Shown here: in pieces, positions 1 through 7,717 of the stretch | How positions within the stretch are numbered: the stretch's first letter is position 1 | Layout of the letters: each line of letters begins with the position of its first letter | From: JAJDXO01 sp965213765 | GTDB taxonomy: Bacteria > Pseudomonadota > Alphaproteobacteria > Rhodospirillales > UBA2165 | Reading direction: 5' to 3' | NCBI GenBank assembly: GCA_965213765.1 | Contig: OZ243926.1 | Coordinates: 2,108,001-2,172,000, forward strand | Length of the DNA: 64,000 bases | Made by a program: the position numbers and the translations under genes | Notes under the pieces: model-generated | Database searches by the model: none | The model's input: the letters and a program-made list of their open reading frames with translations, nothing else | Told to the model about the DNA's origin: nothing

Positions 1-367
1 CCGCGTCCAGACCGGCCACCACGGTCGAGCCGGTGGTGGTGATGCCAGACATGGCCTCGAAGAAGGCGTCGGTATAGCTCATATCGAGCTGGGAGAATTT
101 GAACGGCAAGGCGGCGAACGCGGTCAGTGCCACCCAGACCAGCGTGGTCATGACGAAGGCCTGGCGCACGTTCAAGGCAGCGCCGCCAGTGCGGCTGGTG
201 AGCGCCAGTGCCACGCCGATGAACAGAGTGACGCCGGAGGCGACGGTGAACACCTGCCAATCGGGGTTCCCCGCCGCCGCGTCGACCGCGGCGGGTATCA
301 GCATGACCAGGCCCAGCGTGCTGAGGAGCACGCCGGTCACCAGAAATATGGGACGGAAATCGATCAC
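1..367 (-). CDS. trkH: TrkH-family potassium uptake protein, N-terminal part
   Basis: This gene runs off the left edge; only about the first 122 codons are present. I translated the minus strand from a GTG at 367. The product starts VIDFRPIFLVTGVLL and carries three hydrophobic segments (roughly residues 6-28, 38-58, 70-90). It then shows the selectivity-filter motif of TrkH/KtrB transporters, SGITTTGSTV, after DAFFEAM near residue 110. TrkH is the membrane-embedded potassium-translocating subunit that works with the cytoplasmic NAD-binding TrkA; no trkA is visible here. The start is inferred from the beginning of the conserved first helix and a GAGG about 10 bases upstream. TrkG or KtrB is possible, because the distinguishing C-terminal half is missing. 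Confidence 0.85.
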   Translation of the reverse strand, partial: MIDFRPIFLVTGVLLSTLGLVMLIPAAVDAAAGNPDWQVFTVASGVTLFIGVALALTSRTGGAALNVRQAFVMTTLVWVALTAFAALPFKFSQLDMSYTDAFFEAMSGITTTGSTVVAGLDA

Positions 368-517
368 GGCCGGTGCGGGCCTCGAAAGCCCCTCATGGTT
401 TCCCGTACAGAGCGCCGCCCCCGGACTCGGGGCCGGAAGCGGGCGGGATCAAACACCGATTCGGCCCCCGAAACAAGCCGGAGGCCGACCAAATCAGGAA
501 AAATCCTTGAAAATCAA

Positions 518-1150
518 TCAGCTAATACGAGAGGTCTCACTGATCATGGCGAGGAATTCCCGCCGGGTGGCGAGATTGTCGCGGAACGCACCCAGCATCC
601 GGCTGGTCACCAGGCTGACGCCGGGTTTGTCGATACCGCGCGTGGTCATGCACTCGTGGTAGGCCTCGACCACCACCGCGACGCCCTTGGGCTGCAGCAC
701 TTCGTCCATGGTATTGGCGATCTGCGCGGTGAGTTTTTCCTGGATTTGCAGCCGCCGGGCGTACACTTCCACCAGCCGCGCCATCTTGGAGATGCCGACC
801 ACCCGTTTGTCCGGAATGTAGGCTACGTGAGCCTTGCCGATCATCGGTGCAATGTGGTGTTCACAATGGGAGGCGAACGGGACGTCCTTGAGGACCACAA
901 TCTCGTCGTAGCCCTCGGTTTCATCGAAGGTCCGGCCGAGCAGGTCTTCCGGGTCCTCGCCATATCCGGCGAAATATTCCTCATAGGCGCGGACAACCCG
1001 ATCAGGCGTCCCCAGCAGGCCGTCGCGGGTCGGATCGTCTCCGGCCCAGCGGATCAGCGTGCGGACCGCGTCCTCCGCCTCTTCGCGGGAGGGGCGTTCG
1101 GCATCCGCCGAACCCTGGTCCGGCGCGGTAATTTTCTTCTCTACATTCAC
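518..1150 (-). CDS. folE: GTP cyclohydrolase I
   Basis: A 210-residue protein that converts GTP to 7,8-dihydroneopterin triphosphate, the first step of tetrahydrofolate synthesis, and often also feeds queuosine. The C-terminal two thirds match type I (FolE) enzymes. The zinc site is visible: Cys in FASHCEHH near residue 98, the following histidines, and the second Cys in HECMTTRG near residue 169. The substrate-binding run GISKMARLVEVYARRLQ is intact. The N-terminal 25 residues are charged and variable, as is common. Length fits the family (190-220). It lies downstream of apaG on the same strand with a 145-bp gap, so it may have its own promoter. No frameshift or missing catalytic residue was seen. 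Confidence 0.96.
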   Translation of the reverse strand: MNVEKKITAPDQGSADAERPSREEAEDAVRTLIRWAGDDPTRDGLLGTPDRVVRAYEEYFAGYGEDPEDLLGRTFDETEGYDEIVVLKDVPFASHCEHHIAPMIGKAHVAYIPDKRVVGISKMARLVEVYARRLQIQEKLTAQIANTMDEVLQPKGVAVVVEAYHECMTTRGIDKPGVSLVTSRMLGAFRDNLATRREFLAMISETSRIS

Positions 1151-1295
1151 GGCTTATTCCTCACCCGGCCCGGTTTTGGCCGACCCATCGCAAATTCGCG
1201 CTCAATCTAGACGACAGGATTGTCATTGGAAAGACGCACACAAATTACGGGAGGTTGCGCGCTCCGGGTCAGCCGCCCGCAAATGCCGGCCGAAC

Positions 1296-1715
1296 CTAGT
1301 TTACCGCCGAGGGCTGATAGGGGGAATCCAGGGAGAATGGAGGCACCGAAACATCGAAAGTGGCGCCGTTCTCCGAGATCATCAGATACGATCCGACCAT
1401 GAACCCGGACGGCGTCGAAAGGGGTGCGCCGGAGGTATATTCAAAGCTCTCGCCGGGCTCCAGGATGGGTTGTTCGCCGACCACGCCCTCGCCCCGGACT
1501 TCCTGGACGTTGCCGTTGGAATCGGTGATGTGCCAGCGCCGCCGCAACAACTGAACGGTCTCGCCGCCGTTGTTCTCGATGGTGATGTGGTAGGCCCAAA
1601 CGAAGTGGAAATCGTCCGGCTCCGACTCATCATCGAGATAGTTGGGCTCCACCGTGATGGTGATCGCCTTGGTGGTTTCCTGGTACATCGGATCGTCTGC
1701 GATGGTCTTTCTCAT
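1296..1715 (-). CDS. apaG: ApaG domain protein
   Basis: A 139-residue protein matching ApaG (DUF525), a small fibronectin-III-like beta-sandwich protein. Its biochemical role is unsettled; apaG mutants have been linked to cobalt/magnesium efflux, and in enterobacteria it sits with apaH. The diagnostic stretch LRRRWHITDSNG, followed by GEGVVGEQPILEPGE and YTSGAPL, is fully conserved, as is the C-terminal GSYLM...F.V.VPPFSL. The ATG overlaps the stop of the upstream OmpA-type lipoprotein gene by four bases (ATGA), so the two are probably translationally coupled. No apaH is present in this window. Confidence 0.95.
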   Translation of the reverse strand: MRKTIADDPMYQETTKAITITVEPNYLDDESEPDDFHFVWAYHITIENNGGETVQLLRRRWHITDSNGNVQEVRGEGVVGEQPILEPGESFEYTSGAPLSTPSGFMVGSYLMISENGATFDVSVPPFSLDSPYQPSAVN

Positions 1716-2746
1716 TTCAGGTCCATTTTAGCACGCCAAAACGTCCTAAACCAGCACGGGAAAACCGAACACGACGAACACCCGCGCGGCAGAAACCGGG
1801 CGCGTGTCCGGCCGAAACAAGGGATTCGGCCGATAACGATCTCCACCCGCCGGTTTCGGCGCTCGCGAAGCCCATCGGAGGTCATGATCCGGGGCCGGCG
1901 TTCACCGAAGGATTTGACGGTAATGGCGTCCGCATCGACACCGGCGGCGATCAGCGCCCGTTTCACCGCCAACGCGCGTCTTTTGGAAAGCCCGTCGTTG
2001 TACCAGTCGGGGCCGGCGCGGTCGGCATGGCCGGCGAGCACGATGGTGGTATCGGCGCCTGCCCGGATGGTCTCCAGCGCCCGGTGGAGCGCCATCTGGT
2101 TGTCCCCGGCAATCTGCGCGCTGTCGAACTCGAAATGCATGGTGAATGCCCGGGGCGTGAACCGGCTTTCCGGCAGGGCCGGCTGATTGACCGGGGTGAT
2201 GCCGGGCGCCGTGCCGGCTCCCGCCACGGGCTCTCGGCGCGCGTCGCCGAAGGGCAGAATGATATCGCCCCCGAGCTCGGTCAGCTTGGCGAAGAACCCG
2301 TCCCGGCAGGCGGCAATATGGGCCCACTGCCAGTTCTCCTCCTGCTGCTCGATCCAGCAATCGAAACGCGCGATGGCGACGGCCGCGGTCACTGGCTCCA
2401 ACTGCTGGGCGCCGCCGCCGAGAACCGCCATCAGCCGTGCCCGGCCATCGGATAGGTGCCGCGCCGCCGGCTTGGGTAAACGCCAATCATCGATGCGTTC
2501 CGGCTCAACCACGTCACCCGCGGCGGCCCGCTTTGCCTTCTCGCCAAAATACATGCCGTCGATCAGGTCGCGCATGTCGTCGAGTTCGGTGACCGCGAAC
2601 TTCTTGAGTTCGGCGGCGAGCGTGCCGGCGAACTTATCGTCCGGCGGCGTCAGGGCCCGGAGTTCGGCGTGATCGTTGACAATGCCGCAGGCGCTTAAGA
2701 CCACGGCGACACCGCCGGCGGCGGCCACTTTCTGAAATCGTTTCAT
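1712..2746 (-). CDS. OmpA-family outer-membrane lipoprotein with unusual C-terminal tail
   Basis: A 344-residue protein. A lipoprotein signal with lipobox VLSAC (Cys near residue 20) predicts a lipid-anchored envelope protein. The C-terminal part is an OmpA/MotB peptidoglycan-binding domain: FEFDSAQI near residue 205, then LAGHADRAGPDWYNDGLSKRRA and the terminal GERRPR...RERRNRRVEIVI. The middle section is not recognised. Family members normally end a few residues after the EIVI strand, but this one continues for nearly 40 residues rich in Cys, Phe, Arg and Trp. The tail may come from loss of the original stop codon, or the extension may be genuine; it ends in an ATGA overlap with apaG. Likely role is anchoring the outer membrane to peptidoglycan; partner unknown. 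Confidence 0.8.
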   Translation of the reverse strand: MKRFQKVAAAGGVAVVLSACGIVNDHAELRALTPPDDKFAGTLAAELKKFAVTELDDMRDLIDGMYFGEKAKRAAAGDVVEPERIDDWRLPKPAARHLSDGRARLMAVLGGGAQQLEPVTAAVAIARFDCWIEQQEENWQWAHIAACRDGFFAKLTELGGDIILPFGDARREPVAGAGTAPGITPVNQPALPESRFTPRAFTMHFEFDSAQIAGDNQMALHRALETIRAGADTTIVLAGHADRAGPDWYNDGLSKRRALAVKRALIAAGVDADAITVKSFGERRPRIMTSDGLRERRNRRVEIVIGRIPCFGRTRARFLPRGCSSCSVFPCWFRTFWRAKMDLK

Positions 2747-2912
2747 CGGCTTCTCCCCAATCAGGGTGGTTGCTATCGGGGAGAGCGTCGCTGCCGACTA
2801 TGGCGATCCGGTGGCGAATTGCGGCGGTTGTGTGGCGAAGTTGGGGTAATTTTGCGGCGGGTCATCCCGCCCGGTAGAGGATGAAGCCGGTGCTGCCCGG
2901 GGGTCCAAAGGC

Positions 2913-3902
2913 TTATTCCTGGACGGAGCAGGCGCCGCCGCCGAGGACGCAGAAGCGGGCGCAGTGGGGGTGGTTGAGTTTCACCGCGCCGGCGGCGTCG
3001 GCCAGCGTGCCGCCCATTTCGAACCGGGTGTCATAGGGCAACAGCGTGCAGGGCGCGACGGCGGGCGCATCGGCGCCCTTGCGCTTGATCACCATGCGCG
3101 AGGTGGCGCACATCATATGGTCGGAATGAACGCCCACGATGTCCCAACAGGCGGTGGTGATCTCCGGCACGTCCAGGGTCTCGTCCATTTCCGGGAACAG
3201 CACCAGGGCGATGGGGTCCGACGCATCGACGTCGATCCCCAGCCCGGCGAACAGTTTCGCGTAGGCCTGCCGCTCCTGCTCTTCGGTCTCCTCCCACCGG
3301 GTCCGGCCGGCGATGGCGAGGTTAAATCCCTTCTCACCCAGCCATTTGACACCATCGATCATCGGGCCCCAGGACCCCTGCCCGCGAAGTTCTTCGTGAT
3401 GCTCTTGCGTCGGGTGGTCGATGGAAACCCGGATGGAGAGCGCGTCGCCGTAGCTCGCATTCAACCGCAGCAGCTCGTCCCGTTTGTGGTCCATGGGTTT
3501 CATGGCGTTGGTCAGGACCAGGGCCTTGAACCCTCGCGACAGCGCAAGCTCGAGCATCTCGATGAAGTCGGGGTTCATGAACGGCTCGCCGCCGGTAAAC
3601 CCGATCTCCTCCACCGGCAGGCGGGTATCGCGGACCTCGTCCAGATAGGCCGCCACCTCGGCGGTGGTGATGTAGGCCAGCCGGTCGTTGGTCGGGCTCG
3701 ATTCCATATAGCAGCCGACACAGGTGAGGTTGCAGAGCGAGCCGGTGTTGAACCACAGCGTCTGCAGTCTGGTGAGATCGACGGCGGCACGGCTCTCCCC
3801 GTCGGCGGTGACATCCGGGTGTTTGAATTTCCGCGGATCGAGCGGCGGGGCGGAAAAAAGTTCCGAATCCGGCATATGGAAGGGCACGCTTGTTGTTGGC
3901 AC
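2913..3902 (-). CDS. radical SAM protein with C-terminal cysteine cluster
   Basis: A 329-residue radical S-adenosylmethionine enzyme. The CxxxCxxC motif that binds the SAM-coordinating 4Fe-4S cluster is CNLTCVGC (Cys57, Cys61, Cys64), followed by GFTGGEPFMNPDF, the GGEP SAM-binding motif near residue 103. The C-terminal third contains further cysteines (MMCATS, APCTLLPY, and CARFCVLGGGACS at the very end), which suggests an auxiliary iron-sulfur cluster of the SPASM/twitch kind. The substrate is not recognisable. No peptide precursor gene or typical maturase partner lies next to it, and it stands alone on the minus strand upstream of tRNA-Gly. Start at ATG 3902 is the first plausible one; MPDSEL, nine codons in, is an alternative. 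Confidence 0.85.
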   Translation of the reverse strand: MPTTSVPFHMPDSELFSAPPLDPRKFKHPDVTADGESRAAVDLTRLQTLWFNTGSLCNLTCVGCYMESSPTNDRLAYITTAEVAAYLDEVRDTRLPVEEIGFTGGEPFMNPDFIEMLELALSRGFKALVLTNAMKPMDHKRDELLRLNASYGDALSIRVSIDHPTQEHHEELRGQGSWGPMIDGVKWLGEKGFNLAIAGRTRWEETEEQERQAYAKLFAGLGIDVDASDPIALVLFPEMDETLDVPEITTACWDIVGVHSDHMMCATSRMVIKRKGADAPAVAPCTLLPYDTRFEMGGTLADAAGAVKLNHPHCARFCVLGGGACSVQE

Positions 3903-4055
3903 GTTTTGTTATTTAAGCGTTGCATAGCTTACGCCCAACGGCCGGCCAAGTCACAAGGGTGTTAGGGGGATGTTAGGGGGAGGTGTCAACGGGCCGACCA
4001 CGCCCCAAAATCTTGCCCCCCGCCCACCGATCCCTTAAAACAGTCGGTCCCGGGC

Positions 4056-4129
4056 GCGGGTGTAGTTCAACGGCAGAACGAAAGCTTCCCAAGCTTTAGA
4101 CGAGGGTTCGATTCCCTTCACCCGCTCCA
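4056..4129 (+). tRNA. tRNA-Gly (anticodon CCC)
   Basis: A 74-nt cloverleaf. The 7-bp acceptor stem is GCGGGTG paired with CACCCGC, with discriminator T and an encoded CCA end. The D-arm is TAGTTCAACGGCAGAAC. The anticodon stem AAAGC/GCTTT encloses the loop TTCCCAA, giving anticodon CCC, which decodes GGG glycine codons. The T-arm is GAGGGTTCGATTCCCTT. A protein gene begins only 24 bases downstream on the same strand. Confidence 0.96.
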
Positions 4130-4153
4130 TCTCCCGTTACCCGCGAGGAAGCA

Positions 4154-4744
4154 TTGGCCGAGAAGCAAGATATCGAGATCGGCGTCGAGCGCATGATCGA
4201 CGGGTTGTTCGAACTGTTCGACGAGATCGGCGATCTGGCCCTCAATCGGGTGGTCCGGCTGACCAAGGAATTGGACGGCGGCTTCAACCCGACCCTGGTG
4301 ACGCCGCGCAACGTCAACCGGTTCAAACTCACCTGGTTCGTGGCCCTCGGCGAACTGATGTTCCACGAGGTGCGGGGCGAGAAGGTGCCCGAAGCGGTGA
4401 AGGCGTTCGAAGAAGAAATGCGCTATCAGGCCAATGAGCGGGACGAGATGCCGTTCCTTGACGAGATCACCGAGCGGGTTCGGAACGCCATCGCGGCGGA
4501 TGAGCCGTACCTCAGCGAGGGCATCTTCAACACCCCGTCCTCCAACGGCGGGGGCAAGAAAAACGAAGGGCTCGGCACCATCCTGGCCGAGACCCTCGCG
4601 CAAGTGTCCTTCGAGGAAAACGGCGCGCTGAAGCCCATCTACCCGGCGGTCCACACCACGGTCGAAGATGAGTTCATCAACGCCTACGGGCATTCGACGA
4701 TCGCCTGTGCCCGCTTTGTGGTGGTCGACGGGGAACCGATCTAG
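4154..4744 (+). CDS. conserved-looking hypothetical protein downstream of tRNA-Gly
   Basis: A 196-residue protein that I do not recognise. It starts at TTG 4154 behind a good ribosome binding site (GAGGAA, four bases before the codon). There is no signal peptide or membrane segment. The first two thirds look alpha-helical and acidic, with a Glu/Asp-rich helix near residues 70-105. A glycine/lysine linker (SSNGGGKKNEG) follows, then a short mixed region ending VVVDGEPI. GC-rich third positions and a clean start support a real gene. Its TAG stop (4742-4744) lies inside the CTAG duplicated by the adjacent IS, so the reading frame was not altered by the insertion. It may be co-transcribed with the tRNA 24 bases upstream. 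Confidence 0.7.
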   Translation: MAEKQDIEIGVERMIDGLFELFDEIGDLALNRVVRLTKELDGGFNPTLVTPRNVNRFKLTWFVALGELMFHEVRGEKVPEAVKAFEEEMRYQANERDEMPFLDEITERVRNAIAADEPYLSEGIFNTPSSNGGGKKNEGLGTILAETLAQVSFEENGALKPIYPAVHTTVEDEFINAYGHSTIACARFVVVDGEPI

Positions 4745-6060
4745 CAGGCTGCTGAAAAACTCGCCACGCGCGGCCGGTTTGATGAGTTCGGTCGGTTTTC
4801 TCTGGTTATGGGCGGCGGGGGTTGGGGTTCGGGACCCGCTCGCGGCGGGTCTGGGGGCCTATTGCGCGGTTCCCGGGCATCATGTCGGCGCCTCGGCGAG
4901 GAGTTTGGGCAGCCTGACCAGGTTGTAGGCGGCGGCGGTGAATGTGAACATCCAGCCCACCCGGTCGAGCCCACGATGCCGGGTCTTGGCCAGCCCGCCG
5001 GTGGTCTTGATCCAGCCGAACCCCTCCTCGATGCGCTTGCGCAGGCGCTGGCTGGCGGCGTAGCCCGGATGCCGGGTGGTGCGTCGGTCGACCCGGGTCT
5101 TGCGCGGCTTGCCGGTCTTCCTGACATGGCCGTCGACGGCAATATGAGGGGTGACGGCGCCGTCGCGCAACGCGTCCACGAACTCGGCCACGTCATAGGC
5201 CTTGTCGGCGCCCAGCGTGACCCGCCGCGCTTTCTTGCGGCGCCCCAGCATGGCCAGCGCCGCCTCCCGCTCGGCGGTGCCACTGGCCCGGGTCAGCGCC
5301 GCATCGACAATCAGCGCATTGCGGTTCTCCATCAACAGATGGCCCATGAAGCACAGCCGGCTCGACTGCCCCTCGCCCTTGCGGAACAGCCGGGCATCGG
5401 CATCGGTGGTGGACGCATGGGTCGCGTTCGAGCGCCGCTCGCCGCGGAAGTCACGCTCCGCGTTGCGCCCGGCAGGCGGGTCGCCGCCGTCATCCTTGCG
5501 GCGGAAGCTCTTCATCGACGCCCACGCCTCGATCAGCGTGCCGTCGACCGAGAAGTGCTCGTCCGACAAAAGACGGCGTACCCGCGCGCCGCGCAGCACC
5601 GCTTGAAGAAAGCGCGCCGCCACATCCCCCGCAACCAACCGGTCGCGGTTCTTCGAATAGGTCGTGGCGTCCCACACCGGCGCGTCCATCGACAGACCGA
5701 CGAACCAGCGGAACAACAGGTTGTAGTCCAGCTGCTCCATCAACTGGCGCTCCGAGCGGATGGTGTAGAAGGCCTGTAACAGAAGCGCCCGCAACAGCTT
5801 CTCCGGCGCGATCGACGGCCGCCCGGTCGTCGAATACAGAACCGCAAAATCTCCCGACAACGCCGCCAGGGCCTCGTCCACCAGAACCCGGATCGACCGC
5901 AGCGGATGATCCGCAGGTACCCGAGCCTCCAAGTCCACGTAGCTGAACAGACCCTCGCCGCGTTCGTCCTCGCCCCGCATCACAACCTCCAGCACCGATC
6001 AACCCAGGGGCAGAGAATCACGATACCGGGAATCGCGCCAGTGGGTTTTTCAGCAGCCTG
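4745..6060 (-). mobile_element. IS5-family insertion sequence, copy 1 (1316 bp)
   Basis: A complete insertion sequence with perfect 16-bp terminal inverted repeats, CAGGCTGCTGAAAAAC at the left and its complement at the right. It is flanked on both sides by CTAG (4741-4744 and 6061-6064), which fits the YTAR target duplications of IS5-family elements. It carries one transposase gene on the minus strand. A second copy at 42898-44213 has the same length, orientation and encoded proteins. Both copies being intact suggests recent movement. Confidence 0.95.
4880..5995 (-). CDS. IS5-family DDE transposase (copy 1)
   Basis: A 371-residue transposase filling most of the 1316-bp IS. The N-terminal region (GLFSYVDLEARVPADHPLRSIR, then RPSIAPEKLLRALLLQAFY and SERQLMEQLDYNLLFRWFVG) is the DUF772/InsH-type domain. 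The DDE domain follows: first Asp in FSVDGTLIEAWAS near residue 150, second in GADKAYD near residue 270, and the Glu in RKRIEEGFGWIKT near residue 335. No frameshift or stop interrupts it, so it is probably active. Start may be the Met six codons in (MRGEDERGEG). It is predicted to be identical to the copy at 43033-44148. Confidence 0.95.
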   Translation of the reverse strand: MLEVVMRGEDERGEGLFSYVDLEARVPADHPLRSIRVLVDEALAALSGDFAVLYSTTGRPSIAPEKLLRALLLQAFYTIRSERQLMEQLDYNLLFRWFVGLSMDAPVWDATTYSKNRDRLVAGDVAARFLQAVLRGARVRRLLSDEHFSVDGTLIEAWASMKSFRRKDDGGDPPAGRNAERDFRGERRSNATHASTTDADARLFRKGEGQSSRLCFMGHLLMENRNALIVDAALTRASGTAEREAALAMLGRRKKARRVTLGADKAYDVAEFVDALRDGAVTPHIAVDGHVRKTGKPRKTRVDRRTTRHPGYAASQRLRKRIEEGFGWIKTTGGLAKTRHRGLDRVGWMFTFTAAAYNLVRLPKLLAEAPT

Positions 6061-6072
6061 CTAGGTCTTGCC

Positions 6073-6118
6073 CCTCTCCCGCAGGGGTTCCAGGGGACAC
6101 CCCTGGCCCCGATGAGAG
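6073..6118. repeat. nested palindrome 3' of the TauE-type gene
   Basis: Just outside the right end of the IS lies a hairpin-forming sequence: CCAGGGG-ACA-CCCCTGG at 6090-6106, inside a wider CCTCTC...GAGAGG pair. There is no T-run, so it is not a classical intrinsic terminator. It resembles the GC-rich palindromic units scattered between genes in alphaproteobacteria. Confidence 0.4.
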
Positions 6119-6177
6119 GAAGGGGGGAGATTTGGAAGGCCCTCCCCGGCGTTAACCAGACATCACGTTCTTCGCGC

Positions 6178-6222
6178 CTAGGCGAAGAATAAATTCGTCC
6201 CGTCTAGGCGAAGAATAAATTC
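6178..6222. repeat. 19-bp direct repeat duplicating the stop region of the TauE-type gene
   Basis: The sequence CTAGGCGAAGAATAAATTC occurs at 6178-6196 and again at 6204-6222, 26 bp apart. The second copy contains the stop codon and last five codons of the permease gene on the minus strand; the first lies just beyond it. This looks like a short tandem duplication of the gene end. Confidence 0.85.
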
Positions 6223-7136
6223 TTCAACACGATCCAGCCCATGGCGACGCCGATCACCAGGAACAGGTAGGCGATGGCCTTCTCCATGGTGCGCTGGGCG
6301 ATGCGGCCCTGGAGCCAGGGACCGATTTGCCCGCCGATGATGACGCCCGGGATCATGTAGACCAATGCGTTCCACGGCACCGCCTTCATGCCGCCTTCGG
6401 CGACCAGGGCCGAGATCTGGGTGAACGAGGCCGAGGCCACCACGACGATCACGATAAACACCGATGTCGCCGCCGCCACCGGTACCGGCACGTGGTTGCG
6501 CTTCACCAGTTGGGGCATCACCACCTCGCCGATGCCGACGCCCAGCAATCCGGTCAGAAACCCGCCGATACCCGTGGCAGCCGCACCCTTACCCTGTTTG
6601 GGCTTGCGATACCGGTATGTGTGACCGGCGCGGTCGGTCACTTCGCGGATGGGCCTGGCGGACCCATTGGTTCCGCCGTCCGGGTCATCGGTGGTGTCGT
6701 CGGATATCTCCGGCGGCGGCGTGTGGAGCTTCAAGATTTCCCAGGCGATAATCAGCATCAGCAGCGCATAGGCGCCGCGGAGCGCATCCTCGAACTCCTT
6801 CAACTGTGTCAGCAGGATGGCGCCGATGATGGCGATGGGAACGCCGACGGCGATGAACGGGATGGCGCTTTTGAAATCGATCAGTTTCTTGCGGTAGTAG
6901 CCGACGAAACCGGACGAAAACCCGAAGGTTTCGGTGAACAGCGCAACGCCGATGGCGGCGGCGATGGACGGGAACGGATATTCGGGGCCAAGGAGCGGAA
7001 AAATGATCAGAAACAGCGGCGTGAACATGGCCGCGCCGCCGATCCCCGACAGCATGGCCGAGGTCGCGACCATGATTCCGACGGGAAACATGAACCAGTA
7101 AATGGTCCAGTCGAACTGGCTCAGGAAGTCCTCCAA
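6204..7136 (-). CDS. TauE/SafE-family membrane permease
   Basis: A protein of about 310 residues with eight or so hydrophobic segments in two halves, as in the TauE/SafE (DUF81) family implicated in export of sulfite, sulfoacetate and other organic or inorganic anions. The first half has GIGGAAMFTPLFLIIFP and AAAIGVALFTETFGFSSG; the second repeats the pattern in GIGGFLTGLLGVGIGEVVMPQL. A hydrophilic loop of about 45 residues (TPPPEISDDTTDDPDGG and a basic stretch) separates the halves. I place the start at TTG 7136 because AGAGGAGA lies eight bases upstream; an upstream TTG at 7175 would add 13 residues without a clear ribosome binding site. The substrate cannot be told from sequence. Confidence 0.88.
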   Translation of the reverse strand: MEDFLSQFDWTIYWFMFPVGIMVATSAMLSGIGGAAMFTPLFLIIFPLLGPEYPFPSIAAAIGVALFTETFGFSSGFVGYYRKKLIDFKSAIPFIAVGVPIAIIGAILLTQLKEFEDALRGAYALLMLIIAWEILKLHTPPPEISDDTTDDPDGGTNGSARPIREVTDRAGHTYRYRKPKQGKGAAATGIGGFLTGLLGVGIGEVVMPQLVKRNHVPVPVAAATSVFIVIVVVASASFTQISALVAEGGMKAVPWNALVYMIPGVIIGGQIGPWLQGRIAQRTMEKAIAYLFLVIGVAMGWIVLKNLFFA

Positions 7137-7400
7137 GACGGTGTCTCCTCTGTCGTCCTCGGGGATGCGGTTCAAACCCCGGTCTTATGCCGGTTTTCCC
7201 GTACACCCCTGCCCCTCGCGGTCAACCTTCGGGCAGTCTCCGCCGCGGCAAAAGAATACCCGCGGGAAGCGCGGGATGCCGGGCACATTAATCGCCTGCT
7301 CCATAAGGCGCAAACCGGAATTCCCCACAATAAAGCTGCCGCGCGAAGGACACTTCAATCCGGGCGGAAGGGACTACGGCATAGGCCGGCTGCCGATTCC

Positions 7401-7433
7401 GGGAGAGGGGATTCGGCTCGACTCCCTCTCCCC
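7401..7433. repeat. GGGAGAGGG/CCCTCTCCC palindrome
   Basis: A 9-bp stem, GGGAGAGGG at 7401-7409 and CCCTCTCCC at 7424-7432, with a 14-base loop. It stands in a 580-bp stretch without genes between the TauE-type gene and frmA. The stretch 7137-7400 shows no gene or motif that I can support. Confidence 0.5.
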
Positions 7434-7450
7434 TGACGGGGCGAGGGAAC

Positions 7451-7717
7451 GCACGGCAAGCCTCCTCTCCCCGCTCACCCGCAAGTCGTCATCACCGGGC
7501 TTGACCCGCACATCGTCATCACCGGGTCGGTCAATTCGTCCGAATTGACCTTATTTGACCCGGTGATCCACGCCTCGCGGCCGGCGGTACACGTGGATGG
7601 CCGGGTCGCGGTTTGTCCTCCGGCCGGCGAAGCCGGTCCGGTGGGCCCGGCCATGACGCAATCATTTTATGCCTCATCGCCGCAACACGCTTATGGCGGC
7701 TCAATCGAGTCCGGATC
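7451..7717. repeat. dispersed intergenic repeat, copy A
   Basis: About 267 bp that match, at roughly 95% by eye, a 240-bp block at 55026-55265. The main difference is a 27-bp insertion in copy A that duplicates its CGTCATCACCGGG unit. The block contains a perfect 10-bp stem with a 2-base loop (arm GGTCAATTCG, 7529-7550), an outer CACCGGGT/ACCCGGTG pairing, and further GC-rich palindromic units. It belongs to the style of GTGATCCACG/CGTGGAT-containing intergenic repeats familiar in alphaproteobacteria. It ends exactly where the stop codon of frmA begins on the minus strand, so it would be the 3' untranslated region of that gene. Confidence 0.85.

Noticed and set aside
4808..5779. 323-residue plus-strand frame inside the IS, repeated at 42961
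   Set aside because: Its duplication only reflects the two IS copies; it is antisense to the transposase and has no known passenger-protein features.
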